Source: Mangifera indica (taxonomy: Eukaryota; Streptophyta; Magnoliopsida; Sapindales; Anacardiaceae). Taken from it: 64,000 bases of DNA. The position numbers and the translations under genes were made by a program. The stretch lies in contig NW_025401138.1 of NCBI RefSeq assembly GCF_011075055.1, forward strand, positions 124,001 through 188,000, in the 5' to 3' direction. The stretch's first letter is position 1, and each line of letters begins with the position of its first letter. The notes below the pieces were generated by a model. That model had not been told where the DNA came from and searched no databases. It saw only the letters and a list, made by a program, of their open reading frames with translations. This document shows positions 11,601 to 23,636 of this stretch, one piece after another.

Positions 11601-14600
11601 TGTAAAAAGGACCTTCCTACCCATTCACTTAATGAAATTTCACTAACGGAATTAGATGACGGGTGAGAATTTGGCTTTTTGAAACATAAATGGTGGAATT
11701 TTGTCATTTTAGTAAACCTTGGGTGGCAATAGTCTTTTGGCCTTTTTCTTTTTTCTTTCTTCAACTTTGTGCATTTGTAATGATTTGTGCTTGATAGAAA
11801 TCAGGAGTGGAAGGTATACAAAAGAAGACATGGTTCCAATTCTAACCAAATGGAGCAGGAAATGAGAGTGGCGGAAAGTGGGGTTTGGGGAGATTCGAAT
11901 GATAAGGGGACACAACGTGGACCTATGGAATGAAAGACTTGGAGAAATTGTTATTGGAGAAGAATTTTAGTTGGAAAGGAGAGGGAAAAGACAGCGGGAG
12001 TGAATTTAAGAAAAGGGCAGTGAAAGCTGAAGGGAGGGCTGACACCTCGAACTGTTGGAAGTTTAGTTACAGTTACTGTTTTCATGAGGTTTTGAGAGGA
12101 TTGTAATTAAAGGCTTCTGAGAACATATTTTCTCTCTCTTAATGAAATTAAGTTCTGGTTATCAACTTTTTGCATTGGGTGTGCTTTGGTTGTTTGTGGT
12201 TCTGTGTTGGGTTGTTGAGTTGTTGATTTGCAGAAAATTCCAGTGAGGATTATTCATAAGTGCTTTTCTTATTTTAGGAATGACTGCATATATAGAGCAA
12301 TCAACCCCTTATCCAAAAGATGGGAAACAGGTTTGTGACAATTCCTCCTTTTAAGAGATATCATATGTACTTCTTCAATTTCTTTCTTGAATGACCATAT
12401 CATGTTTGTGTATCTGCTTCTTGTATCTTTCATATTTGATCTTAAACCTTTTTTATTTTTGGGTAAGTTATTTGATCTTAAATTGATGTTCAGCATTTTA
12501 ACAAAAGTCCTGTTTTTTACATGAACAAAAAACTTAGTTATACACTTCACATAGGTATGTCATGTGATTTTAGGATTGTTTGGTCTAATGACATGATTAG
12601 TGAAAGCAAAAGAAGTAAACAAATTCTGCCTTTTATTTCTTTTGTTGAGAGTATGAGCTTTTTCTTGACTGAAGGGTTGGTGGAGTGGAGGATATGGATA
12701 TGGCTTATGGATTGGGATATTGGTTGCCTCTGGCTTTTCTGTAGTTCCAGTAACACCTGTGATGTGGAAGAATGAGTTTAAACTCCTGGGAGGCACTGCC
12801 GTGAAGGTATGTATCTATCTTCACATTATTTATTTAGTTACTCAGAATTACTCGAGCTGTCTCAAATGAGTGTATAGATTCCTAAACTGGAGACTATTTT
12901 TACCCCTAAAAGTCAATTGTTGACTTCCAAATCTCATTTGTCACTCATTGAAATCCATGAGGAAGTGTTTTCAAAAAAAATAGTCAAGAAAGCTGCAGAA
13001 GGTTGAAGAATAATTAGTAAAGTCACTAGGACTCTTATCTGCAAAGAACTGCATACTTCATGTGAACCATTGAAAATTGTCATAAAAAGGGATAATACTA
13101 CCTAAAAGACAAGGTGGCAGAGTGGATCAAGTCACGAGAGACAACTTTTCTCAACGAAAATTCACTTTTGATTGCAATTTGTGTTCACTATTGACTAGAA
13201 AGGGAACGGGCAGCATCATTGGATCACATAGAGAAGAATTCTTTCCAGTCTTCATCTAAATATTTTCAACATGCACCATTTAAACTGATTCCAGTTATTT
13301 TCTTTTCTTTTTTAATTATGAATTGAATCCTTGCCTTCAATCATGTGGAATTCACTGTAGAGATTTTTTGTTATACTCATGTATGGGTTTTCTGGCTTTC
13401 TTTCTTTATGGCAAGTTAACAAGCTTTTTTATAAGCTGTATCATTTCCCTGTTTTGTTGCAACGCTCTTTGTGAGAAACACTTTGTTGCTCCTTTTCTCT
13501 TAAATTTAAAACTTTTGAATCAGTTGGATCTTATACACCTCCTTTATTTGCATAGATGATGAATTTTTTTTCAGGATGACAGTAGGAGGCTTGCTTCAAC
13601 ATTGTTTCCATCTTTGAGTTCCCTACTGAAACGGAAAAAGGATCATGGTACATTGTTCGATCCCATTTGCTTTATTGTATGCTATCATGCTTTTAGAGAA
13701 GTGTACTCCATTTATTGGAGTGTGAACTTGGTAACCTCTGCATATCATCTGCATTTTTTTTATTTACTTTTTTCGACATTACTTTTTCAAATTAATTTCA
13801 ATATTAGAATGGCACAAGTGAAGAGATTGTGGTAGTTACATTCTGGCAGAGGAAATGACAGCACTACGCTAGTTGTGCAGATCATTTTGTGAGCTAAAAC
13901 TTCCCTACATATGTTTTATGTTCACCCCATTGAACTTCTCAAGATTTTTCTTTGGGAAGGGACATGAGTGCTGTTGTACTTTAACCTTTGTGCTGACTGC
14001 CTGATTTGGATCAATCAGACATTTGTAATGATGAGTTACTCATTTTCAAAGATTGTCAATGGGAGGCAAGTCCTCATCTCTTCAGATTTTCAAGTAGCCC
14101 CGTGTGGTGCTTGCTCGTGTGGCCCTTTCGAGTTCTTTTCAGTTAGATCTGTAAAACTATGTCAGTTGCGATGTCTCACTAGGCTTTCATTTAAAAAAAA
14201 AAAAAAAACTAGCGAAATTGCTGTATTTTGCCTCCAAAATTGGTATGTTGAGTTCATTTGTGTATGATTTTGTCTTCAGTTTGGTATGTATCGATCCTGA
14301 TGATGAAGAAGCAACTTGGCTTGAAAGAGGCATTTCTTCTGCTCAATCCTTTAAAAGTCATTAGAATGGGGTGACTCATCTCAAATGCTTGACGGTTGCA
14401 CAAATAGGCAGCCAACACAGGAGATAACTAAATTTTTGTCAGGTTTATCACTGCATGTAACAGTCCAACTAACTATCAATACTAGGAGACTTCCTGAAAT
14501 GTTCATTAACCATGCAATGTACACCCACCTTGTTTTCATTGTCTTCCATCTCAAGTTAGTGCTCTTTTTCAAATTCTATTTTCTTGATTGCAGGAAGGGC

Positions 14601-14727
14601 TGAGGCTCTTCTGATTGCTGCATACGGTAAAGGTTTGAAATTAGATTCATCAAGTCTCTCTACGGAATTGGTTCCTTCAAATGAGGAAGTTATCATATCA
14701 AACGATGTGACAACTTCGAAAGAATGA
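8652..14727 (+). CDS. MOC1: Holliday junction resolvase MOC1, chloroplastic
   Basis: Six exons: 8652-8987, 10376-10481, 12278-12330, 12675-12806, 13575-13647, 14594-14727; all GT-AG, giving 277 residues. MOC1 is a RuvC-fold endonuclease that cuts four-way junctions during chloroplast nucleoid segregation. Residues 1 to about 80 form a Ser/Arg-rich region suited to plastid import. The catalytic domain begins [15 protein letters not shown] (D92), continues [36 protein letters not shown] (E154), the glycine-rich [42 protein letters not shown] (D210/D211) and [17 protein letters not shown] (D232), keeping the acidic residues expected of the RuvC-like active site. An in-frame ATG at 8598 would add 18 residues, but it lies close to the site II motifs, so 8652 is preferred. 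Introns 1 and 2 are large and hold transposon debris. Confidence 0.93.
9310..9443 (+). repeat. Direct repeat A flanking the integrase fossil (MOC1 intron 1)
   Basis: About 134 bp. It aligns with 9980-10114 in the same orientation through AAGC..TTGnTTGAnAAGTGA, TTTTGCTAG, TATCCTTGGTTT and AGTGGAGG words. The pair brackets the Ty3/gypsy integrase remnant. Confidence 0.65.
9484..9990 (-). pseudogene. Ty3/gypsy retrotransposon integrase remnant
   Basis: On the minus strand, inside MOC1 intron 1, a decayed pol fragment reads first through an integrase N-terminal-like part ([16 protein letters not shown]), then into the catalytic core: [38 protein letters not shown]. This is the familiar gypsy integrase order. 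It is broken by at least two in-frame stops: TAA after PQALWE, and TGA where the family has the R of VVVDRFSKMAHF, consistent with a CGA to TGA transition. Short frameshifts separate the pieces. There are no LTRs, gag or reverse transcriptase nearby, so it is a fragment, not a functional element. Confidence 0.8.
9980..10114 (+). repeat. Direct repeat B flanking the integrase fossil (MOC1 intron 1)
   Basis: Partner of 9310-9443, same orientation, roughly 80 percent alike by eye. It lies immediately beyond the integrase fragment and before MOC1 exon 2. Confidence 0.65.
11100..11742. mobile_element. Inverted-repeat element in MOC1 intron 2, subfamily variant
   Basis: The left end GCCAAATGACTATTCCCACC and right end GGGTGGCAATAGTCTTTTGG are imperfect inverted copies. 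Arm similarity extends over about 110 bp and includes an internal AAATTCCCACCCAAGTTT motif repeated within the left arm. The termini resemble the GGCCAAAGGACTATTTCCCA family. No target duplication was found. Confidence 0.6.
11850..12270. other. MOC1 intron 2 segment with LTR-like composition
   Basis: This part of intron 2 is purine-rich and more GC-rich than the rest of the intron. It ends with CTCTCTCTTAATGAAATTAA, of the kind seen in retrotransposon LTRs. There is no open frame and no matching second copy in the window, so it is only a suspected solo-LTR or old insertion. Confidence 0.2.
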
Positions 14728-15803
14728 ACTGCTAACATTAAACTAGCTTCTTCAGTACATAGACCTTGATTTGCTTTCAGCTTCTGAACATCAGCAGGGT
14801 GTAAAGGGATGAATTATTTCAGGAGAATTAGAGCAAGAGATGCAAGTAACAAGAACAGGGTGTTGAGAATGGCTATAAATTATGACCATTATTCACCGGA
14901 CTTATACTCATTGTAGCTTTGAAATCTTTGTGTAGTCTAGTTATAGAAGATGTAGAATTTGTTGAATTAACATCAATCTTTGAAATGAAATTAGAAATAC
15001 CCATTTTGTACATGTAAAAATAATGTTAATAAAATTTTTTTGTGCCTTTTATATAAATAGACTTGATTAATTGTTTTTGCTTAAAAAATATTATGGATGA
15101 GAACAGAATTTCAAGTTAAAAATATGATCAATATTTATACATCCCAATTTTTTTGATTTATGAATACATCTTTTAGATAGCTAATCTTTTATTTAACATG
15201 ATGAGCAACCCTCCATCTAAAGTTAAGAAAAAAATCACAGGAAAAAGGAAGTAACCAGAGGCAAACATATGCAATTGTGCACAAGCATGTTGTCCGTTTA
15301 CACATGCCAATACTGTATGAATGATTGAATGTCTTCAGCCAATTTGGTATCCATGTTTAGAATAATTGCGAACTCTTGAAAACCCTCTTCCAGAGCAGGC
15401 AGAGAAGCCTTTCATCAGAACAAATGTTTATCTGAATTAAAGATTATACGATAAAAGTTCTACTAAGAAACCCAAATGAGAACTAATAGAAAATTTTGAA
15501 AAAGGACCTATGACATATAACCATGGACAATCATAAGACAGGTAACACATTTTTTCTTTTCTTCTTCAATGTACTGCATAGAAGCTACACCCCCCAGGAA
15601 AAATAAACAGTTCTATTCAAATGATTAGCAGGATAAGATAAATTCTGAGTACCAAGAAATTTGGTCCCTGAACTCAACTAGTACTCTAAATTACTTTTTG
15701 AGCAAAATGAAAGATCCATAACTGTTTTTTCTTGTTTCCCAGTCTTACCCAGATTTTCTTTGGTTTCACTTAATAAGCTGTCATTTGCAATGTGTTGACA
15801 TGT
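14728..15803. other. Convergent 3' flanks of MOC1 and the methyltransferase gene
   Basis: The MOC1 3' UTR runs from the left and the methyltransferase 3' UTR from the right. AT-rich with several AATAAA-like words (AATAAAA near 15028). No additional gene was seen. Confidence 0.4.
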
Positions 15804-18800
15804 CTATTCAAGTGTGATCTCAAAAATAACTCCTTGAAGATTTCCAACAACAGAACAAGTTCCAGGTATTTCATTTATCAGCATTCCATGACGAGCAGCT
15901 TCCCTGATAACCATTGTGTCCATCCTGCCCACAAAGAATAGTATAATTGAACAAATATAAGATTACTTTGCAAAGTTATGTGCAGTGCCTCTGAAACAAC
16001 TTGGTAATAATAATATTAGAAATAATAACATACTGTAAAATCAAACAGCTAAAAATATGAGTAAAGAGTAATCTAACAAGAATATTGAATTAAAGATGAT
16101 TATATTCAAAATTTAAAGGGAACAATATTCAAAACAACAATAAATGTTAGTAACTGAAATACTAACATTCTTTAAGATCTTTTACCAAGTACTGAAAATT
16201 AGTACCAAAGAATTTTGGCATTGCTGGTTTAAGCAGCTAGATAGATTGTATATAATGATATTCCAGAAAAAAGAGGCAAACACAACGCGAGACTCTTATG
16301 CAAATGGTACACAGAAGTATTACAGGAATGGGCCTTGAATATACACAGAAACCTCTATAGAGCATAATCAAAGAGGCAATAGTTATGGCAACATCCAGAA
16401 TTTTGTAAAAATAATTAATTACCAACTAGGTATTCTAAAGCTTCAAGAGTTAACAATTAGAAAATCTGTACTTTTCAGAAGGTTTTTGAAAAAAAATGAA
16501 ATACATAGTTTCTTTTCAAATTTTATTCCAAATAACTGGCATTCTGTTTTGTATTTAAATATCAGGTAAGAGTGCAAAGACAATATAATACCCCCAAACA
16601 AAAGAGTGCTTAATTTTATTTTGTTCATTTCATTAAACAATTTTAACCAATTTAATCATTTGAGTCATATCAGTTGAAAATATCTTCACTTTCCAACAAT
16701 TAAAATGCATCGAATCAATATCTGGGGAAGGTAATTTGCATAAATGTACAAAGACCAGGTGTACCCTGATAGAGCAGGTGAAACACAATGAACTGCTTTA
16801 TTATTACCCTTTATAAACATATAGACAGATGGCCATACAGATCCAATGTGAGGAAACCTAAACATATCCAATTTGTGAAGATGGAAAAAAGAATTGGTGC
16901 TTACATCTTCGCTCGGGATACATAGGCTAGAATGAATTTGCACTGTCCTTTTTCCCTGATGCGGAGAAATTGTTCCACAGTGTCAAATAGTGGAGGAATG
17001 CTCGACTGTTGAAAGCTTATACACTGTCAAGGGAAGTTTTAACATCAACCAATAAAGGATGCAGGGGCACAAGGCAAAAGAGAAAGCAAAACCCTTTATT
17101 TGAAGAAATGATGATTTTATTGGCAAAAATAAATTAGCATCAGGAAATAGAAGATCTGTTGAAAAAATGGATATAGTGGCATGATTATCATGTAGTGTGA
17201 AACATGCAAAAAATTGGAGACAAGATTGCAGATGTTGGTTTTGCTTTATTCTAGCAACTGACTCTACTCCCATTTCGTTTGAATTGAAAGCTTTATCAAT
17301 CTCAGGCTCAGAGAACTATTTTGTATGTTTATGACTTACCAATTTTTCTCCTACTTCATACATATATTTCTTCAGAAACCTGAGCTAATAACATAAATAA
17401 AAATCTGGGCCACAGGATATAAATGTCAGCTCCAAGAATTAGATCAAATCCTCCAGTATATTTTTGTAAAATTTGGTTGATCTGATCAGAATTCCCCCAT
17501 TCTAGCTTCTCAACTCCTAATCCTACATAAAGGAAACAACCAAAAGGCATCAGCTAATACAAATAATTTTGTTCCAAATTAAGATTTTTTTCCTCACCAG
17601 CTTTACAACTAGGATTTTCCATGGATGTATGGAGATCAATATTTTTCTTCAGAATCTGAAAAATGTAGGATAGCTAAAATAGTCAAAATAAAGAAAATTA
17701 CAGGCGAAGCCACAAACTTTTATAGTTTAATTTTTTTGACCTTGCCTTGAGCACTTCATCATTATGGTCAGTTAAAACAACTTCACTGCAAAATCTGCTG
17801 CAGAGGATGCCAGTAATTCCTGTATTCCAGGAAGTAACCATCAGACATGTCTTTCCTTCTACATGGACACCAAGTAATAATCCAAGCCTAAAATGCTACC
17901 AGGTCGGACTTAAAAAAACGTAACTTAAGAGAGGTTTTACACATAAAAACAAGTAGAAAGGATCAAAGCATGGAAGGCTAATGGATTGCATTTATGAACC
18001 ATACACACTCTGAAGACACTTTTTATGTCTCTAGAATAATGTATGCTTTGTTTTCCCAACTACAGTTTTTCTTTTCATTCATGTGCATGCAAACATAGTT
18101 ACATTATACACACAGAAATAAACTGTATTTGTCATTATGAACTTATATATGTATGCATGGATGACTGCGTGATATTGGCAGGTGAATGGTTGTCTATCAT
18201 CCAGCTACATTAGATCATGTTTAATGATCATTTTTTCTTGATAATATGAAAACCCATATGATTACCAGTGCAACTAGGTAGGACAGTCATTTCTTATCAT
18301 TCTAAAAATCTCCACATATAATTATAAGATTTATCTAGAAATTCTACTTTGTTCACTAACCAGTAAGTGGAAATACTTTGGATTTAGATTTCATTAAGTA
18401 GACAAGGTCACAGGTAAAACTGTTGACAGAAAATTTACCAACACCAGAGCCTAATTCAACAATAGAAGATCCTTGCAGCAGCTCAGCATTTTTTGAGATG
18501 TAATCATTCATAAGCATAGCACCAGGCCACACCAATTGTCCTGTCAAATCAAAATCAGCTGTTCCACAAATGTTTAGATCGTTAGCTCACTCTACCCATT
18601 TATCAATTATATATATTGCCAGTAAACGTAGTGAGATTATCTCCAGCCACAGTAACATAAGCTTTTCCATTGTACATCTAAGAACCATTAAATATATGAT
18701 GAAAGCTGACTAACATTTCAAACTCAAACTCTTGTCCTATGCAGGGAGATGTGGTTTTAGAAATAACTCGATCATTGTAAAATTTCCACCAGGCTATTGA

Positions 18801-19418
18801 ATTTAGCTCAGGCAAAAGATTAATTGTTTGTGTCCAATATTGGTCTTTTTAACCATATAATGAAAAAAGGGAAAATCCATAAAGGGATGACAGTTATATT
18901 CGGAGCACATCATGATCATACGATGCACCTCTTTGCCCCAGTTCATCTCATGCCATGCTAAAATATAATTTTGAAAATGAAATACTGCAACATTTGTTTC
19001 TTAAACCCAGCAAACTAATTATCTCCAAGTTTCACATGAATCCTGCAACTTTTTGACCTGGGTTCTTGACACAAACAAATAGTTCCTAGGTTTGTTGATT
19101 TTGCCAGTTATTTTAGCACACCATACTAAATAACAATAACGAATTAAAGCACAGAATTATTAAAAGAAAAAAAATCCTTTGAATAAATTAGTTCATAGAA
19201 ACAAACTCACTAGAAGCAGACTGAAGGCAGAAGAGTTGAAGAACTTGAGAGCCAAAAGTGAAAGTGGTGAGCTGGTAACTGCAGAAAGACAGAGTGGGCG
19301 AAGTGAACCATAAATCAATTTAACAAAGACAGAACGATTATACTTACTCATTATTGATAAAGAAGGATTCCAAGCAAACAATTTCTTCTTCTTCTTCTCC
19401 TTTGTCTTCTCTGTTCAT
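15804..19418 (-). CDS. SAM-dependent protein-lysine methyltransferase, family 16 (METTL21-like)
   Basis: Eight exons (minus strand): 19348-19418, 19211-19278, 18439-18558, 17746-17819, 17598-17655, 17414-17522, 16905-17015, 15804-15924; 243 residues. After an acidic start (a run of Glu), LVWPGAMLMNDYI precedes SAM-binding motif I VELGSGVGITGIL (residues 80-92). The acidic loop VVLTDHND (D104) and FDLILGADIYI (156-166) follow, all typical of Methyltransf_16 enzymes, which methylate lysines on proteins. The C-terminus is conserved (SSIPPLFDTVEQFL, FILAYVSR). Intron 4 starts with GC instead of GT, and the frame demands it. The exon 6 donor (CCT followed by GTGGCC) is weak; reading on would add a short tail and stop, so an intron-retained isoform is possible. 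The exact protein substrate is unknown. Confidence 0.88.
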
Positions 19419-19773
19419 TCTGAGAGCACAAAATTGGAACTTTATGTTTTCAGCCGCTGACAAAACAGAGTTTAAATGGGGTTATCACAATTAGACCTCC
19501 TAATATTCAATTGGTAGACATGAGTTTCAAGGATTTGGATTTGTTTATCCATTGATGAATTAAAGGCTTATTTATCAATTAGTAAATGTTATTGGGTCAT
19601 TATGTAAATATATGTTTTTTATAAACCTTTTCATTGCAGTAAAATTTTCACTACATGCCAACAGCTAAGTTAAAGTTTTCTCTTGAAATGCCGTTGAATA
19701 GAATAAAATTCTTGTTCTCGAGTTATCCTTTGAGGGCTATCAAGGCAAACCTTAACCATTACTCGTAAATAAG

Positions 19774-20657
19774 GGAAAAAGATTATTTTTTATCCAAGTT
19801 TTAGTTAAAATTTAAAATCACATTTACAATAGTTAAAATATCTAAATTTTTACTCATAACTCAACTTCTATTAATTTTTTCTATTAAAAATAAAGATAAA
19901 ATAATTATTTTACTTTTTATATTAAAAAATATAAATTTTGTTACTTCTCTTAAGTTTTAGAAATTAATATTTCACCCTTGTCTAAATTTTTTAAACTTTA
20001 AAAAGTAACATTTTCATCCCTAAAACTAAGATTTTCATATTTTTCAAACTCAGTCACCCTCTAGAACTTTTAAAAGTAGTAGTTTCATTCTCACTTTTCA
20101 CCTTCAGTGTTTGGTATCTCTTCTGATGTCATCTCCGATGTCCTCCTTCTTCTGATGCAATGACAAGTGGTTTAGAGTAGAGATCTCCATGAGATCTCTT
20201 CATCACACGATGCTGCGATGAAAAGATATCTCTTTGTTGCATAGCGTAACGAAGAGATGGAGATCTTTATCCTAAACCACCTGTTATCTTATCAAGAGAA
20301 GGAGGAGACCAAAGACGACACTGGAGGGCTGTTGAATACTGAAAGTGAAAAATAGAGGTGAAACTGTTATTTTTGAAAGTCCTGGAGGGCGGCTTAGTTT
20401 GAAAAATATGGAAACTCTAGGTTTGGGGTGAAAATGTAAATTTTTAAAGTTTAAAAACTTTAGCAAAGATGAAAATGTTAGTTTCTAAACTCTAAGGGGA
20501 AAAAGTAACAAATTTTATATCTTTTTAATATAAACAGTAAAATAATTATTTTATCATTTTTAACAAAAAAAAGTTAAAAAAGGTTAGATAATAAATAAGA
20601 GTTTAAATTTTTTAACTACTATGGATATAATTTTGAATTTTAGCTAAAACTTTTTTG
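19774..20657. mobile_element. Mutator-size inverted-repeat element, diverged subfamily (884 bp, 9-bp TSD)
   Basis: Flanked by a perfect 9-bp duplication GTAAATAAG (19765-19773 and 20658-20666). The arms are long imperfect inverted repeats containing AAGTTTTAGTTAAAATTTAA on the left and its near-complement on the right. The outermost bases differ from the GGCCAAAGG family. The core (20160-20280) has repeated AGAGATCTCCATGAGATCTC-like palindromes. It lies just upstream of the methyltransferase start and has no coding capacity. Confidence 0.75.
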
Positions 20658-20666
20658 GTAAATAAG

Positions 20667-21991
20667 TATTTGAAGCCAGGCTGTACATGGCGAATTCTGG
20701 ATATGATCTCGCAAAAATCCAATTTAATCGATAAATCATGGCCGCTGATTAATTGCAGTGTCTTAAAAACACAAAATATAAACTTCGATGCTTTTACAAA
20801 AAAATGTTTCATGCACAAATAAAACCGTGGACTACGGCGTCTTCTGGGGCTTGTCACAGAGCAGTCCATTTCCATTTGTTGCCCTGTGACTCACACTTCA
20901 CCTAAAAACAAACGAGTCCATCGAATTTGGGATGCTTTTGGTCATGTCATCTTCTTCACTTTGACAAATTGGATTAGAAGGTCGAGTACACATTCACATT
21001 TGGAATTTTTATGTAGGTATATATTGATTATTTTTCTATTTGATAAAAATAACAACTCGGAAAATATATAGTTCAAAATCAATTTTTCATTGGCATTATG
21101 TGAGTATATTGTAAAGACCTATTGCATTTCATATATAGTTATTTAACTTGAGTTAGGTCTCTTTTTCAACACACACAAGGGATATAACTTCATTCAAAAA
21201 TTATCATTTTTGTAAATATTATTAGAAAGAAAGATTGTTTCTACAGATCTATAGTTGATCGAGAAGATTTATACATTAAATCGATTTCTTCATTAAATGG
21301 TTCAATTAGATCTGTTTAAAATTTTATGAATTACAATAAAGTTTGAGACATTTAGACGAATCTTAAATTGATAAAACATAAGAGAAATGCTGGATATAAA
21401 TATGTATTTGACATCATTTGAGGTGCTAAGATGATGACTAGTTAAACAGTTTATAAGCTCCTTAAGTTGTTAAGATGTATTTAGCTTGCGAAATCCAGAA
21501 GTAACTTAAGCTATCAAAATGCGTTTTGGTTTGCAAAGCTTAAAAGTAAAACTATGATAAATTATGTACCCAAAATAAACAATATCCTAATAGTGAATTG
21601 AACTATTGGATCTGAAATGTTACAGAAGTGTTTTATAACCGTATACAAGAATAATGAAATTGATTAATGATCATTGCTTGAGGCAATTTATTTTGTTCAC
21701 ACAATTAGGCAGCATATCCCTTGAATCTCAAAAACAGAGTGTAATAAAGACAGTGATTTGGTCTTCCTTGAAATATTCTCATTATGTATTATATTCCATA
21801 ATTCAAACCCTCTTGTCCCACTTCCCACATGAATGCATTATTGACTTGGCATGCATTAATGCATGACATTATCTTTGAACCATACTTTGGAATCATATGA
21901 AACCCTACTGTTCTTATTTTAATGTCACCCTTTACTTCCCTTTTATTCAGGAGTGAAACCCTCTCCACAATTATGTGTTCTTCTGAATATT
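20667..21991. other. Intergenic DNA upstream of the DUF1645 gene
   Basis: Contains the 5' flank and probably the 5' UTR of the DUF1645 gene. A TTTATTCAG/GAG context at 21943-21952 could be an intron acceptor in the leader. No other gene was seen. Confidence 0.3.
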
Positions 21992-23131
21992 ATGGAGTTT
22001 ATGATGCCTGGGCGTGATTCTTTCTGTTTGAGAGCACCTACCAGCCTCAAAAGACTCAACATGAACCGTTTGTGTTTCTCTAGTGTCCCAACTAGCCCTA
22101 CTACAAGCCCTTTGAAATCTTTCTATGATGTTGAAACCGAGCCAACCACACCACTTTCCTATGGAGATGCAAATTCTGGTTTCATTGACTTCGAGTTTGA
22201 TACCAGTTGTCGTTTCAAGCTCGCCGATGATGAGTTCGAAACGAGCCCAACTTTCGAGATGCCATGCATGCAACAAGAGCAGCAGCAGCATTGCCAAGGG
22301 TCATCACTTCCTGCCATGGCATTTGCTGATGAATTGTTTTGTAATGGGAAAGTGATGCCTCTAAAGCCTCCTCCTCGCCTGCAATATGGTAATAGTGTTG
22401 AAAATAGCTCAACTTTGTCTTCACCAAGGTCCCCAAGTGGGAGGCTCAAATTCCCATTTCAACTTAGGAGCTTGTGGAATGATGATTTTGATCCTTTCAT
22501 GGTGGCCTTGGAGACTGTCAAGCGAGAAGAGAGACAGAAAACTCGTAGACGTGCTCGCTCTATGTCACCGCTGCGAGCCAGGAGCCCAAAAAAGCACGCT
22601 AATTGCTCAATTAGCTCCAAAAATCATCAGGGCATCAAACAACTAAGACCAAATTTAGATGGGGAAATGGAGCTCAATCAGAAAGGGAATATGGGTCGTC
22701 AAGAACAGGGAAGATCCATAAGGCTGGCCGAGCCCAAAGGAGTATTATTTTCTCGACAAGCCAGGATTGTGAAAATGGGCCAACAAAAACTGGGAAAGCC
22801 CAGTTTCAGAAATGGGCCTGAACCTGGGGAGACCAAAGAGGGCAATAAAGAAGGTGAAGGGGCAAGTACAAGGGGATCAAAGAGGCCAAAAATTAAGAAA
22901 TTTCTACTCAAGAGTGCATCCATGGGAAGAACAAGCAATGAAGAGAAGCAAAAAGATGAAAGTGCAACATTGCCCAAGAGAATTTACACAAGGATATTCA
23001 GCTTTAAGTCCATGAAATCAGGCCAATACAATGAAGAGGAAAGGGTGTCTGAAATGACCAAAATGACAACAATCCAACACAGGCCTAAGCTCTTTCTTTG
23101 CATGGGTCATGGGACAAGTTATGCCGATTAA
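21992..23131 (+). CDS. DUF1645 family protein
   Basis: Single coding exon of 379 residues starting at ATG 21992 (MEFMMPGRDSFCL). The upstream part of the open frame has no ATG and is excluded. Recognisable DUF1645 pattern: FEFDTS.. near residue 60, ADELFCNGKVMPLKPPPRLQ (about 111-130), SSPRSPSGRLKFPFQLRSLW (about 143-162), NDDFDPFMVALETVKREE (about 163-180), then a basic region RQKTRRRARSMSPLRARSPKK and a low-complexity polar tail ending in KRPKIKKFLLKSAS and LPKRIYTRIFSFKS. Molecular function is not established; members in cereals and Arabidopsis are linked to stress responses and grain or organ size. The basic stretches could be nuclear-localisation signals or membrane-binding, which is inference. 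Tail-to-tail with the F-box gene, 505 bp apart. Confidence 0.85.
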   Translation: MEFMMPGRDSFCLRAPTSLKRLNMNRLCFSSVPTSPTTSPLKSFYDVETEPTTPLSYGDANSGFIDFEFDTSCRFKLADDEFETSPTFEMPCMQQEQQQHCQGSSLPAMAFADELFCNGKVMPLKPPPRLQYGNSVENSSTLSSPRSPSGRLKFPFQLRSLWNDDFDPFMVALETVKREERQKTRRRARSMSPLRARSPKKHANCSISSKNHQGIKQLRPNLDGEMELNQKGNMGRQEQGRSIRLAEPKGVLFSRQARIVKMGQQKLGKPSFRNGPEPGETKEGNKEGEGASTRGSKRPKIKKFLLKSASMGRTSNEEKQKDESATLPKRIYTRIFSFKSMKSGQYNEEERVSEMTKMTTIQHRPKLFLCMGHGTSYAD

Positions 23132-23636
23132 CACATTTGGCGCATAATCAAAGACATCATTTTGTGTGTGCTTCTTCACAATTTTATCATAGCCTTTGTA
23201 TTAAGTTTATCAAATATAAAACTTGCGATTGAAATAAAGATAGGCACATAGAAAAGCAATTGCCCATTTAATTTGAAAGTTGTTATAGTTTATGACAGAA
23301 GAAGCAGCAAAGTGGAGAATCAAGAGAGAACCAACTAAAACCTATTATATATTGTGCCGTAGAATATGGTACATCAATTTCTGCATCAATGGGAGGCAAT
23401 TCTCATGGATAAGAATCCTATGAATAAAAGCCTTAAATATCTCCCACGAAAATTTTCTAAAGAAAAAGGCAAAGAACATGACCTCCACATCTAATGCAAC
23501 AGAATCAGAAGCCTATAGTAAGCTTCTTAAAGATGCTTTTGAAAAGCTTGAATTCAATAATCTACTAAATCACAAGAAAAAATAGGTTTTGGGATCACAT
23601 TGTGGCAAAGTGTAGTGTTCTTTTTGACAGAAAAGC

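Noticed and set aside
21953..21991. Extra N-terminal codons of the DUF1645 open frame
   Set aside because: The frame there begins with GTG, not ATG; the first usable ATG is 21992.
22159..22977. Several minus- and plus-strand frames over the DUF1645 exon
   Set aside because: They are shadows of the true frame; none resembles a family.
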